Shown here piece by piece: positions 12,417 to 20,923 of a stretch of DNA of 64,000 nt. The stretch comes from Geobacillus stearothermophilus ATCC 12980 (GTDB lineage: Bacteria > Bacillota > Bacilli > Bacillales > Anoxybacillaceae), in the NCBI RefSeq assembly GCF_030369615.1, contig NZ_CP128494.1, positions 964,001 through 1,028,000 of the forward strand. Direction: 5' to 3'. Numbering within the stretch: the stretch's first letter is position 1; every line of letters starts with the position of its first letter. The translations under genes were made by a program, and so were the position numbers. The notes under the pieces are model-generated. The model searched no databases. It had not been told where the DNA came from and saw nothing but the letters and a program-made list of their open reading frames with translations.

Positions 12417-13166
12417 ATGCGAGCCGTTTTCCGAACTGATATCGGCCAAATTCGCGAGCATAACGAAGACAACGGCGGTGTATTTGTCAACGAAAGCGGC
12501 CAATATTTCGCGGTTGTCGCCGATGGAATGGGCGGTCACCGCGCCGGCGATGTGGCGAGCGCGATGGCGGTGGCGCACTTGCAAGAGCAATGGGAGCAAG
12601 CGCCGTGCGTTTCCTCGCCGGCTGAGGCGGAGCAGTGGCTGAAAGTGCAGATCGCAGCCGCCAATGAGCGGCTGTTTCGCTACGCCCTCTCCCATCCGGA
12701 ATGCCAAGGGATGGGAACGACGGTCGTCGGCGCCATTTGCGCTGGGCCGTTTGCCACCATCGCGCATATCGGCGACAGCCGCTGCTACTTATTGAACCAA
12801 AACGGAATTCAACAGTTGACCGATGACCATTCTCTTGTCAATGAGCTGGTCAAAAGCGGGCAAATTTCCAAAGAGGACGCCGAACACCATCCACGCAAAA
12901 ACGTGCTTTTGCGGGCGCTTGGCACCGAACCGGCCGTGAAGGTCGATATCAAAACCGTTTCCATCGATGACGGCGATATGCTCCTGCTATGCTCGGACGG
13001 ATTGTCAAATAAAGTGCCCGAGGCAGACATCGTGCAAATTTTGACCGGTGCCGGCGCGCTTGAAGAAAAAGCGCAGGCGCTCATCGAATTGGCGAACGGG
13101 CGGGGCGGAGAAGACAACATTTCGCTTGCAGTCGTTGATTTTTCAGTGGAACGTGAAGGTGGGTGA
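12417..13166 (+). CDS. prpC: PP2C-type Ser/Thr protein phosphatase PrpC
   Basis: This 249-residue PPM/PP2C phosphatase has the metal-binding signatures RxHNEDN near the N-terminus, VADGMGGH, HIGDSRCYL, CSDGLSNKV and GGEDNISLAVV. In B. subtilis it reverses phosphorylation by PrkC, the next gene. The frame extends to GTG 12408. ATG 12417 was preferred since GAGGTG at 12405-12410 lies 6 bases before it and homologues start at the equivalent residue. Confidence 0.95.
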   Translation: MRAVFRTDIGQIREHNEDNGGVFVNESGQYFAVVADGMGGHRAGDVASAMAVAHLQEQWEQAPCVSSPAEAEQWLKVQIAAANERLFRYALSHPECQGMGTTVVGAICAGPFATIAHIGDSRCYLLNQNGIQQLTDDHSLVNELVKSGQISKEDAEHHPRKNVLLRALGTEPAVKVDIKTVSIDDGDMLLLCSDGLSNKVPEADIVQILTGAGALEEKAQALIELANGRGGEDNISLAVVDFSVEREGG

Positions 13167-13171
13167 TCGGC

Positions 13172-15148
13172 GTGCTTATCGGAAAGCGATTGAACGACCG
13201 CTACAAAATCATCAGCCTGATCGGCGGCGGCGGCATGGCGAATGTCTATTTGGCCCGCGACATCATTTTGGAGCGCGATGTCGCCGTGAAAGTGCTCCGC
13301 CTTGATTTTGCCAACGACGACCGGTTTATTAAACGGTTCCGCCGCGAAGCGCAGGCGGCGACGAGCTTAAATCATGAGCATATTGTGCCGATTTACGACG
13401 TCGGCGAGGAAGAAGGCCTTTATTATATCGTGATGGAGTATGTGCGCGGTTCGACGCTGAAACAGTACATTCAGCAGCATGCCCCGCTTCCGGTCGAGCG
13501 GGCGCTTTGCATCATGGACCAACTGACGTCGGCCATCGCCCATGCCCATGAGAACGGTATTATCCACCGCGACATTAAACCGCAAAACATTTTGCTTGAT
13601 GAGCACGGCAACGTGAAAGTGACCGACTTCGGCATCGCGGTGGCGATGAGCGGAACGACGATTACACAGACGAACTCGGTGCTCGGTTCGGTTCATTATT
13701 TGTCGCCGGAGCAGGCGCGCGGCGGCATTGCCACTGAAAAGTCGGACATTTATTCGCTTGGCATCGTCATGTTTGAGCTTGTCACCGGCCGGCTGCCGTT
13801 TTCCGGCGAATCGGCCGTTTCGATCGTGCTGAAGCATTTGCAGGCGGAAACGCCGTCGCCCAAGGCGTGGAATCCCGACATTCCGCAAAGCGTCGAAAAT
13901 ATTATTTTAAAAGCGACGGCGAAAGACCCGTTTTACCGCTATGAATCGGCGCGCGCCATGAACGAGGACATCCGGACGGCGCTGGACCCGAGGCGGCGCA
14001 ACGAGGCCAAATTCACGATCCCGGATGACGGCGATGAAGCGACGAAGGCCATCCCGATCATAAAACATCCGGAAAGCGCCGCGCTTGAGCCGGAGACGCT
14101 TGTCTATGAGGAAAAGGCGAACGAGCCGGCCAAAGCGGATGACGAGCCAAAGGCGAAGCCGAAACGGAAGCGGGTCTGGATCGCCTGGCTTGCCGCCGTC
14201 ATCCTATTGCTTGGAGCGGCCGGCGTGAGCGCGCTCACATGGATTCCGGACGTGTTCTTTCCAAAGGAAGTGACGGTGCCGGATGTCGTCAATAAAGACT
14301 ATGACGAAGCTGTTGAACAGTTGTCGGCGCTCGGCTTGGAAATCAAAGACACGATCGATGTCGAAGATGATGCAATAGAAGAAGGAAAAGTCGTGCGCAC
14401 CGACCCGGAAGCCGGAATGACGGTGAAGCAAGGGGCCGGCATTGTCATCTATAAGAGCGCCGGCAAAAAGAAAATCGAGTTTCCAAGCTTTATCGGCGAC
14501 GATATTTCGGCCGCCGAGGAGGAGCTGCGCGCGGAAGGGTTCACTCGCATTACGCGCAACGGCCGCCATAGCGATAAGCCGGAAGGGACGATTTTGGATC
14601 AATATCCGTACGCCGGCGATGAAGTCGTGCCGAGCGAAACGGAAGTGATGTTCACGGTCAGCCTCGGTCCGGAAACCGTAACGCTCAAAGACTTGAGCGG
14701 CTATACGGAAAAAAGTGTGCGCGACTACGGCGAAGACCAAGGGCTGCGCATTGAAGTGAAGTACGAGTATTCCGATGAAGTGCCGAAAGGGCTTGTCATC
14801 TCGCAAACTCCGGCAGCCAATGAGCAGGTGGAAAAAGGCAAGACTGTTACGGTCGTCATTTCCCGCGGCCCGGAGCCGAAGCCATCCAAAACGGTCATCA
14901 AAGAAATCGTCATCCCATACGAGCCGGCGGAAAACGGACAGGTGGTGGAAGCCCAGCTTTACATTCAAGATGCGAACCATAACATGACAACGCCATATAA
15001 AACGTACCGGCTGACAGGGCCGGCCACGGAGATCGTAGAGTTTGAAATTCCATACGGGGAGACGGCGTATTATCGCGTTATTGTCAACAATGTTGTCAAA
15101 GACGAAGGATCGATTCCATATCCAGAACACGGCGGAAAAAAGGAGTGA
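13172..15148 (+). CDS. prkC: Membrane Ser/Thr protein kinase PrkC with PASTA domains
   Basis: This 658-residue kinase senses cell-wall fragments and, in B. subtilis, triggers spore germination and phosphorylates translation factors. The cytoplasmic kinase domain (about 10-270) has GGGGMANVY, the VAVKVL lysine, HRDIKPQN, DFG and the SPEQARG activation segment. A basic linker leads to one membrane span near 333-357. Outside are three PASTA repeats (about 366-570) and a C-terminal Ig-like part. GTG 13172 was chosen because AAGGTGGG at 13156-13163 precedes it well. The in-frame GTG at 13163 lies too close. It is cotranscribed with prpC and rsgA. Confidence 0.95.
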   Translation: MLIGKRLNDRYKIISLIGGGGMANVYLARDIILERDVAVKVLRLDFANDDRFIKRFRREAQAATSLNHEHIVPIYDVGEEEGLYYIVMEYVRGSTLKQYIQQHAPLPVERALCIMDQLTSAIAHAHENGIIHRDIKPQNILLDEHGNVKVTDFGIAVAMSGTTITQTNSVLGSVHYLSPEQARGGIATEKSDIYSLGIVMFELVTGRLPFSGESAVSIVLKHLQAETPSPKAWNPDIPQSVENIILKATAKDPFYRYESARAMNEDIRTALDPRRRNEAKFTIPDDGDEATKAIPIIKHPESAALEPETLVYEEKANEPAKADDEPKAKPKRKRVWIAWLAAVILLLGAAGVSALTWIPDVFFPKEVTVPDVVNKDYDEAVEQLSALGLEIKDTIDVEDDAIEEGKVVRTDPEAGMTVKQGAGIVIYKSAGKKKIEFPSFIGDDISAAEEELRAEGFTRITRNGRHSDKPEGTILDQYPYAGDEVVPSETEVMFTVSLGPETVTLKDLSGYTEKSVRDYGEDQGLRIEVKYEYSDEVPKGLVISQTPAANEQVEKGKTVTVVISRGPEPKPSKTVIKEIVIPYEPAENGQVVEAQLYIQDANHNMTTPYKTYRLTGPATEIVEFEIPYGETAYYRVIVNNVVKDEGSIPYPEHGGKKE

Positions 15149-15152
15149 GGCT

Positions 15153-16034
15153 ATGGCAGAAGGGCAAATCATCAAAGCGTTGAGCGGATTTTATTACGTG
15201 CTCTCGGAAGGGAATGTGTTTCAGTGCCGCGGGCGCGGTGTGTTTCGCAAGCAAAAAGTGACGCCGCTTGTCGGCGACCGCGTCGTCTTTACGGCGACAA
15301 GTGAGACGGAAGGCTACATTTTGGACATTCGCGAGCGGCAAAATGAACTGGTGCGGCCGCCGATCGCCAACGTCGAGCAGGCGATTTTAGTTTTTTCTGC
15401 CGTAAGCCCGGACTTTAGCGCCAAGCTGTTGGACCGCTTTCTCGTCTTAATCGAATCGAAGGAAATTGCGCCGATTATCGTCATTAGCAAAATGGATTTG
15501 CTCGATGGCGAGGCGAAAGACGCGATCGCCCGTTATGCAGGTGATTACCGGCGCATTGGCTATGAGGTGATTGAGACGTCGACCGTGACAAAAGACGGCC
15601 TCGATAAGCTGGCGGCGCACCTGCGCGGCCGCGTCTCGGTCGTTGCCGGACAGTCCGGCGTCGGCAAGTCATCGCTGTTAAATGCGCTTCGCCCGGATTT
15701 GCGGCTGAAAACCGGCGATATTTCCACCCATTTAGGGCGCGGCAAACATACGACCCGCCACGTCGAGCTGCTGGAGGTGGCCGGCGGGCTCGTCGCCGAC
15801 ACACCGGGGTTTAGCGCCCTCGAGTTCGACGATATTGAACTTGACGAGCTGCCGCGCTATTTTCCGGAATTCCGGGAATACGGAGAAGGGTGCAAGTTCC
15901 GCGGCTGCCTTCATGTGGCCGAACCGAAATGTGCGGTCCGCGAGGCGGCTGAGGCTGGGGACATTCCGCCGTACCGCTACGACCATTATTTAAGTTTTGT
16001 TGCGGAAATGAAAGAACGAAAGCCGAGGTATTGA
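15153..16034 (+). CDS. rsgA: Ribosome small-subunit GTPase RsgA
   Basis: This 293-residue circularly permuted GTPase takes part in late 30S maturation. An OB domain comes first. The permuted order is visible: G4-like VISKMDLLD before the P-loop GQSGVGKSS (near residue 166) and DTPGFS. A C-terminal zinc knuckle (CKFRGCLHVAEPKC) follows. The frame is open upstream to 15042, inside prkC. ATG 15153 was selected because AGGAGTGAGG at 15141-15150 precedes it and the family starts there. B. subtilis RsgA (CpgA) is a PrkC substrate, which fits the gene order. Confidence 0.95.
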   Translation: MAEGQIIKALSGFYYVLSEGNVFQCRGRGVFRKQKVTPLVGDRVVFTATSETEGYILDIRERQNELVRPPIANVEQAILVFSAVSPDFSAKLLDRFLVLIESKEIAPIIVISKMDLLDGEAKDAIARYAGDYRRIGYEVIETSTVTKDGLDKLAAHLRGRVSVVAGQSGVGKSSLLNALRPDLRLKTGDISTHLGRGKHTTRHVELLEVAGGLVADTPGFSALEFDDIELDELPRYFPEFREYGEGCKFRGCLHVAEPKCAVREAAEAGDIPPYRYDHYLSFVAEMKERKPRY

Positions 16035-16037
16035 ACG

Positions 16038-16694
16038 ATGATTCGAATTGCGCCATCGATTTTGTCAGCTGATTTTTCCCGTTTGGCCGAGGAAATCCGT
16101 TCGGTGGAAGAAGGCGGAGCCGATTGGCTTCATGTCGATGTCATGGACGGACGGTTCGTGCCGAATATCACGATCGGGCCGCCGGTCGTTGCCGCCATTC
16201 GCCCGGTGACGAAGCTGCCGCTTGACGTTCATTTAATGATCGCCGACCCTGACCGATACATTCCGGCGTTCGCCAAAGCCGGGGCGGACATCATCTCCGT
16301 CCACGCCGAGGCGTGCGTGCATTTGCACCGGACGATTCACTTTATTAAAGAGCAAGGTGTCAAGGCCGGGGTCGTGTTGAATCCGCATACGCCGGTTGAG
16401 ACAATCCGCCATGTCATCGCCGATGTCGATCTTGTCCTATTGATGACAGTCAACCCGGGGTTTGGCGGGCAGGCGTTCATTCCGTCCGTCGTGCCGAAAA
16501 TTCGCGAAGTCGCCCGTTTGGCCGGCGAACAAAACAAGGCGCTGGACATCGAAGTGGACGGCGGCGTCAACGCGAAAACAGCGCCGCTTTGCGCCGAAGC
16601 CGGGGCGAATGTGCTCGTCGCCGGGTCGGCCATTTACAATGAGGCGGACCGGGCGGCGGCCATTCGCGCTTTGCGAGAAGCGTGCGCCAAGTAG
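16038..16694 (+). CDS. rpe: Ribulose-phosphate 3-epimerase
   Basis: This 218-residue TIM-barrel enzyme interconverts ribulose-5-phosphate and xylulose-5-phosphate in the pentose phosphate pathway. IAPSILSADF, HVDVMDGRFVPNITIGP, DVHLMI, the MTVNPGFGGQ loop and EVDGGVN are the expected signatures and include the metal and catalytic residues. It starts 3 bases after rsgA. Confidence 0.97.
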   Translation: MIRIAPSILSADFSRLAEEIRSVEEGGADWLHVDVMDGRFVPNITIGPPVVAAIRPVTKLPLDVHLMIADPDRYIPAFAKAGADIISVHAEACVHLHRTIHFIKEQGVKAGVVLNPHTPVETIRHVIADVDLVLLMTVNPGFGGQAFIPSVVPKIREVARLAGEQNKALDIEVDGGVNAKTAPLCAEAGANVLVAGSAIYNEADRAAAIRALREACAK

Positions 16695-16707
16695 AGAACG
16701 GGCTCCT

Positions 16708-16747
16708 GCATCCGGCAGCCGCTGCAACGGTAGGCGGTGAGCGCCGG
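16708..16747 (+). other. Structured spacer hairpin between rpe and thiN
   Basis: CCGGC at 16712-16716 can pair with GCCGG at 16743-16747, and an inner GCCGC pairs with GCGGT around a loop of about 11 bases. It sits directly before a terminator-like hairpin. I cannot match it to a known riboswitch; the thiamine pyrophosphate riboswitch consensus is absent. Confidence 0.35.
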
Positions 16748-16779
16748 AAAAGCCAGGCAAGGCGAAACAAGGCTTTTTC
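16748..16779 (+). terminator. Probable terminator after rpe
   Basis: AAAAGCC at 16748-16754 pairs with GGCTTTT at 16771-16777 and more T follows. The loop is long (16 bases), so strength is uncertain. Confidence 0.5.
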
Positions 16780-16809
16780 TTATTGAAAAAGGCGAAGGGG
16801 GGAAGGGGA

Positions 16810-17460
16810 ATGGTGATCCATATTGTCGGCGGCGGCCCGCGTGAGCTTCTCCCTAGCTTGCGCCGCTATGACGGCGCGGATGTGCATTGGGTCGGCGTCG
16901 ACCGCGGCACAACGGCGCTGCTTGAAGCCGGCCTCCAGCCGGTGCGGGCGTTTGGCGATTTCGATTCCGTGCCGGCTGAAGAAGTGGCCAAGCTTCAGCA
17001 AATGCTTCCGGATTTGGAAATATGGCCGGCAGAAAAAGACAAAACAGATATGGAGATCGCCCTTGATTGGGCGGTGGAACAGGACGCCTGCCACATCCGT
17101 CTGTTTGGCGCCACCGGCGGACGGCTTGACCATCTGTTTGGCAATGTCGAGCTGTTGCTGAAATACGCCGGCCGGCCGATTGAAATCGTCGACCGGCAAA
17201 ATGTGTTGACCGTCCATCTGCCCGGCGTGCATACGATCACACGCGACGATCGATACCGCTATGTGTCTTACATCCCGATTTCTGAAACGGTGGCGGGGCT
17301 CACGCTTATTGGATTTAAATATCCATTGGCCGACTGTCATATTTCCCGCGGTTCCACACTATGTATTAGTAACGAACTTATCCAATCTTCCGGTACTTTT
17401 TCGTTTTCGGAAGGCATATTAATGATGATAAGGAGCAGCGATTTTGCCGGCTGCCCGTAG
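16810..17460 (+). CDS. thiN: Thiamine pyrophosphokinase
   Basis: This 216-residue enzyme converts thiamine to thiamine pyrophosphate using ATP. The typical motifs FGDFDSV, EKDKTDMEIALDW and GATGGRLDHLFGN are present, and the C-terminus reads CISNELI...FSEGILMMIRSSD as in the family. The frame is open from 16783. ATG 16810 was chosen because AAGGGGGG at 16795-16802 precedes it by 7 bases and homologues start MxIxIVxGGP. Transcription could run from rpe or start in the spacer. Confidence 0.94.
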   Translation: MVIHIVGGGPRELLPSLRRYDGADVHWVGVDRGTTALLEAGLQPVRAFGDFDSVPAEEVAKLQQMLPDLEIWPAEKDKTDMEIALDWAVEQDACHIRLFGATGGRLDHLFGNVELLLKYAGRPIEIVDRQNVLTVHLPGVHTITRDDRYRYVSYIPISETVAGLTLIGFKYPLADCHISRGSTLCISNELIQSSGTFSFSEGILMMIRSSDFAGCP

Positions 17461-17543
17461 TTGCGATTGGTCAGCAACGGAATATACTGGATAAGGAAAT
17501 GGCGGGAAGTGCGTGATATGACGGGTGTGAGGAGGGAATCGGG

Positions 17544-17624
17544 ATGAAGTTTTATACGATCAAGCTGCCGAAATTTTTAGGCGGAATTGTGCGGGCGGTG
17601 TTGAACGCGTTTAAAAAAGGGTAA
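17544..17624 (+). CDS. spoVM: Stage V sporulation protein SpoVM
   Basis: This 26-residue amphipathic peptide, MKFYTIKLPKFLGGIVRAVL plus NAFKKG, is nearly identical in its first 18 residues to B. subtilis SpoVM. There it recognises the convex outer forespore membrane and anchors SpoIVA for coat assembly. GGAGGG at 17531-17536 lies just before the ATG. In B. subtilis the gene is made in the mother cell under sigma-E. I could not place a convincing sigma-E promoter in the 83-base spacer. Its presence shows a spore-forming organism. Confidence 0.95.
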   Translation: MKFYTIKLPKFLGGIVRAVLNAFKKG

Positions 17625-17625
17625 G

Positions 17626-17654
17626 AAAAAAGCACCATTTTTGGTGCTTTTTTT
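17626..17654. terminator. Bidirectional terminator between spoVM and rpmB
   Basis: A perfect 12-bp stem AAAAAAGCACCA / TGGTGCTTTTTT with TTTT loop is flanked by A on one side and T on the other, serving the convergent genes spoVM and rpmB. Confidence 0.9.
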
Positions 17655-17663
17655 GTTGAACGG

Positions 17664-17849
17664 TTAGACGCGTTTTACTTTTCCGGATTTCAGGGCGCGC
17701 GCCGAAACCCAAACGCGTTTCGGTTTGCCGTCGACTAAAATGCGCACTTTTTGCAAGTTGGCTTTCCACGTGCGGCGGCTGGCGTTCATGGCGTGCGAAC
17801 GTGTGTTGCCGAACGATTTTTTCTTGCCGGTAATGAAGCATTTCGCCAT
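17664..17849 (-). CDS. rpmB: Ribosomal protein L28 (bL28)
   Basis: This 61-residue protein of the large ribosomal subunit reads [20 protein letters not shown] at the start and ends [14 protein letters not shown], very close to B. subtilis L28. It carries one Cys, so it is not the zinc-binding four-Cys form. It is the only minus-strand gene in the window, as in B. subtilis. Start ATG (17849 reading down) has AAGGAGGG just upstream. The frame continues 13 codons further up, but the ribosome binding site and homology favour this start. Confidence 0.96.
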   Translation of the reverse strand: MAKCFITGKKKSFGNTRSHAMNASRRTWKANLQKVRILVDGKPKRVWVSARALKSGKVKRV

Positions 17850-17894
17850 CGTTTTTCCCTCCTTGCTTTTACATCCCTCTAAAAACACTATTAT

Positions 17895-17923
17895 AATTTA
17901 TCATACAACGGAAGGGATTGCAA
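17895..17923 (-). promoter_or_regulatory. Candidate sigma-A promoter for rpmB
   Basis: On the minus strand TTGCAA (17918-17923) and TAAATT (17895-17900) are 17 bases apart. A TATAAT also lies at 17890-17895 but at a poorer distance from the -35 box. Confidence 0.4.
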
Positions 17924-18009
17924 TAGACGCGCTCTTTCTCTTTCAAGAAAATGTCCTTGACATATATTTCAGTTTTCGGCTAAATAATACTAGTGGGCGG
18001 CCGAGCGCT

Positions 18010-18037
18010 TTGAAAACAGAAAACGTTATAGTACAAT
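18010..18037 (+). promoter_or_regulatory. Candidate sigma-A promoter for yloU-fakA
   Basis: TTGAAA (18010-18015) and TACAAT (18032-18037) are separated by 16 bases. A second possible pair, TTGACA (17957-17962) and TAAATA (17981-17986), lies upstream with an 18-base spacer. Confidence 0.5.
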
Positions 18038-18075
18038 GGGGGTAGCTGTGCGAGATACGCAAAGGGGGAACGAAC

Positions 18076-18438
18076 ATGTCAATTGAATGGCAAACAAAAT
18101 ATGGGCGCATTGAAATTGCCAATGAGGTCATTGCCATGATTGCCGGGGGAGCGGCCGTCGATTGCTACGGCATTGTCGGAATGGCGTCGAAAAATCAAAT
18201 TCGCGACGGGCTGTCGGAAATTTTGCGCCGTGAGAACTTTTCCAAAGGAGTTATCGTCCGCGAGGAAAACGGCGAAGTACATATCGACATGTACATCATC
18301 GTCAGTTACGGGACGAAAATTTCCGAAGTCGCCCACAATGTGCAGTCGAAAGTGAAATATACACTCGATCAGACGCTTGGATTGGCGGTTCAGTCCATCA
18401 ACATTTACGTCCAAGGGGTTCGGGTGGTGAATCCGTAG
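18076..18438 (+). CDS. yloU: Asp23/Gls24 family envelope stress-like protein YloU
   Basis: This 120-residue protein belongs to the Asp23/Gls24 (DUF322) family. It shows GRIEIANEVIAMIAGGAAVDCYGIVG, given here in part, and a C-terminal VQSINIYVQGVRV. Family members are linked to cell-envelope homeostasis, though the exact role of YloU is unknown. It precedes fakA by 17 bases, a pairing conserved in Firmicutes, which suggests a shared role in membrane lipid status. RBS AAAGGGGGAA lies at 18060-18069. Confidence 0.88.
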   Translation: MSIEWQTKYGRIEIANEVIAMIAGGAAVDCYGIVGMASKNQIRDGLSEILRRENFSKGVIVREENGEVHIDMYIIVSYGTKISEVAHNVQSKVKYTLDQTLGLAVQSINIYVQGVRVVNP

Positions 18439-18455
18439 TAAGGGGGAATCAGCCG

Positions 18456-20126
18456 GTGGCAATGAGGACGCTTGACGGAAGACGGTTTGCCGATATGGTG
18501 CAGCAAGGAGCCGCGCATTTGGCGAACAACGCCAAGGCGGTCGATGCGCTGAACGTCTTTCCGGTTCCAGATGGCGATACAGGAACAAACATGAACTTGT
18601 CGATGACGTCCGGAGCGAAAGAGGTGAAGGCGCATGTCTCCGACCATATCGGCAACGTCGCCGCGGCGCTGGCGAAAGGATTGTTGATGGGGGCGCGCGG
18701 CAATTCCGGCGTTATTTTGTCGCAGTTGTTCCGCGGGTTTGCCAAAGCGGTGGAAGGCAAACCGCAAGTGGACGGCTTCGAATTTGCCGCCGCCCTGCAA
18801 GCGGGGGTCGATACGGCCTATAAGGCGGTGATGAAGCCGGTCGAAGGAACGATCCTCACCGTAGCGAGAGAGGCGGCGCGAAAGGCAATTGAAACAGCGA
18901 AAAAAGATCGCGATGTCGTATCGGTGATGGAAGCGGCGCTTGCGGAGGCGAAAGCCGCGCTCAAGCGCACGCCGGAGCTGCTGCCGGTCTTAAAGGAAGT
19001 CGGGGTTGTCGACAGCGGCGGCCAAGGGCTTGTGTACGTGTACGAAGGATTCCTTGCCGCTTTGAAAGGAGAAGCTGTCAGCACCGCTCCCGCCGAAGTG
19101 CCGATGGAAGAGCTTGTAAAGATGGCTCATCATCAAAGCGCGCAAAGCCATATTCATACCGACGAAATTGAGTTTGGCTACTGTACGGAATTCATGGTTC
19201 GGTTTGAGAAGGACAAACTGGCCCAGCATCCGTTTTCCGAAGAAGTGTTTCGCCGCGACTTGAGCCGATTTGGCGATTCTTTGCTTGTCGTCGCCGACGA
19301 CGAGCTTGTCAAAGTGCACATCCATTCGGAAACGCCGGGCGAGGTGTTGACCTACGGCCAGCGCTACGGAAGTCTCATCAACATTAAAATTGAAAACATG
19401 CGCGAACAGCATGCCAACATCGTCGGCAAAGAGGCGGAACGGCCGCTGCAAGCCGGCGCGGAAGAAGCGAAGCCGTACGGCATCGTTGCCGTCGCGATGG
19501 GCGCCGGCGTGGCCGAATTGTTTCAAAGCATCGGCGCGCACGCGGTCATTGAAGGCGGACAGACGATGAACCCAAGCACCGAAGAAATCGCGGAGGCCAT
19601 TCGCCGCGTCAACGCGGAGACGGTGTTCGTGCTGCCGAACAACAAAAATGTCGTGATGGCGGCCAAACAAGCGGCCGAGCTTTCCGAGCGGCAGGTGATC
19701 GTCATCCCATCGAAAACCGTTCCGCAAGGCATGGCGGCGCTCTTGGCGTTCAATCCAGCGCAGTCAGCCGAGCAAAACGAGCGGGCGATGACGGCGGCGC
19801 TTTCGCGGGTGAAAACGGGGCAAGTGACGTTTTCCGTGCGCGATACAACAATCGATGGCGTCGAAATCGAAAAAGGCGACTACATGGGGCTGTTCGATGA
19901 CCGCATCGTCGTCGCCGATAAGGACAAGTTGGCCGTGACGAAGCGGCTGCTTGATGCGCTCATTGACGAGGAAAGTGAAATTGTCACCATTTTGTACGGC
20001 GAGGATGCGACCGAAGTGGAAGTGGAAACTGTTGTCGCCTATCTGGAAACGGAATATGATGGAGTGGAAGTCGAAGTGCACAACGGCCGGCAACCGCTCT
20101 ATCCGTTTATCATTTCCGTCGAATAA
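18456..20126 (+). CDS. fakA: Fatty acid kinase catalytic subunit FakA (YloV)
   Basis: This 556-residue protein is the ATP-binding subunit that, with a FakB partner, phosphorylates exogenous fatty acids for use by PlsX/PlsY. The N-terminal DhaL-like domain carries the nucleotide/Mg motif NVFPVPDGDTGTNM near residue 31. A middle domain and a C-terminal DAK1/FakB-like region follow. The start is GTG 18456, since B. subtilis YloV begins at the same residue and AAGGGGGAA lies upstream. No fakB is in the window. The nearby fapR-plsX operon is a logical metabolic partner. Confidence 0.9.
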   Translation: MAMRTLDGRRFADMVQQGAAHLANNAKAVDALNVFPVPDGDTGTNMNLSMTSGAKEVKAHVSDHIGNVAAALAKGLLMGARGNSGVILSQLFRGFAKAVEGKPQVDGFEFAAALQAGVDTAYKAVMKPVEGTILTVAREAARKAIETAKKDRDVVSVMEAALAEAKAALKRTPELLPVLKEVGVVDSGGQGLVYVYEGFLAALKGEAVSTAPAEVPMEELVKMAHHQSAQSHIHTDEIEFGYCTEFMVRFEKDKLAQHPFSEEVFRRDLSRFGDSLLVVADDELVKVHIHSETPGEVLTYGQRYGSLINIKIENMREQHANIVGKEAERPLQAGAEEAKPYGIVAVAMGAGVAELFQSIGAHAVIEGGQTMNPSTEEIAEAIRRVNAETVFVLPNNKNVVMAAKQAAELSERQVIVIPSKTVPQGMAALLAFNPAQSAEQNERAMTAALSRVKTGQVTFSVRDTTIDGVEIEKGDYMGLFDDRIVVADKDKLAVTKRLLDALIDEESEIVTILYGEDATEVEVETVVAYLETEYDGVEVEVHNGRQPLYPFIISVE

Positions 20127-20140
20127 TATTATGTTAAAAT

Positions 20141-20170
20141 AATAGAAGGGAGCATTCCCTTCTATTTTTT
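20141..20170 (+). terminator. Intrinsic terminator after fakA
   Basis: A perfect 11-bp stem AATAGAAGGGA / TCCCTTCTATT with GCAT loop is followed by a T run. Confidence 0.92.
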
Positions 20171-20193
20171 ATGCGAACGGAGGAAAGGCACCG

Positions 20194-20856
20194 ATGAAAT
20201 ATAAAAGCGTCTTTGACATCATCGGCCCGGTGATGGTCGGACCGTCAAGCTCGCATACCGCCGGGGCGGCGCGCATCGGCCTCGTCGCGCGCAAGCTGTT
20301 TGGAAGACAGCCTGAATGGGCGCACATCTCGTTTTACGGCTCGTTTGCCGAAACGTACCGGGGGCATGGGACCGATGTGGCCATCGTCGCCGGGCTGCTT
20401 GGATTTGATACGTTTGATGAGCGCATCCCGGACGCTCTGGCGATCGCTCAGGCTGCGGGAATGGACGTCTCGTTTTCCGCCGAAGAGGCGATTCCGCATC
20501 ACCCGAACACGGCGCGTGTGCGCATTGGCGACGGAAAAGGGGAGCTTGAGCTTGTCGGCGTGTCCATTGGCGGAGGGAAAATTGAAATCATCGAGTTAAA
20601 CGGGTTCGAGTTAAAGTTGTCGGGCCATCACCCAGCGCTATTAATCATGCATAACGACCGTTACGGGACGATCGGGGCGGTGGCCAGCGCGCTGGCGAAG
20701 CATGCCATTAATATCGGCCATATGGAAGTATCGCGCAAGGAAAAAGGGAAGGAAGCGCTGATGACGATCGAAGTCGATCAACCGTTGACCGACGAGCTTT
20801 TGCAAGAGTTGGAGCAGCTGCCTAACATTATTCAAGTAACCAAACTCGTTGATTAA
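20194..20856 (+). CDS. sdaAB: L-serine dehydratase, beta subunit
   Basis: This 220-residue subunit pairs with SdaAA to deaminate L-serine to pyruvate. The N-terminal motif DIIGPVMVGPSSSHTAGAAR is diagnostic. A C-terminal ACT domain (about 147-220, with MHNDRYGTIGAVASAL) probably senses an amino acid. An RBS (GGAGG) lies 12 bases upstream of ATG 20194. It is adjacent to sdaAA, the order seen in B. subtilis. Confidence 0.95.
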   Translation: MKYKSVFDIIGPVMVGPSSSHTAGAARIGLVARKLFGRQPEWAHISFYGSFAETYRGHGTDVAIVAGLLGFDTFDERIPDALAIAQAAGMDVSFSAEEAIPHHPNTARVRIGDGKGELELVGVSIGGGKIEIIELNGFELKLSGHHPALLIMHNDRYGTIGAVASALAKHAINIGHMEVSRKEKGKEALMTIEVDQPLTDELLQELEQLPNIIQVTKLVD

Positions 20857-20923
20857 ATCGAAAACGGTTCCATGTTTTGCGAAGACAGCCATGATGACGG
20901 ACAGGAAGGATGGGGAAAAGAGA

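Noticed and set aside
16695..16810. Thiamine pyrophosphate riboswitch before thiN
   Set aside because: The conserved CUGAGA and ACCUGAUC-type segments are not present.
17461..17543. Sigma-E promoter for spoVM
   Set aside because: Expected from B. subtilis, but no convincing pair of boxes could be placed.
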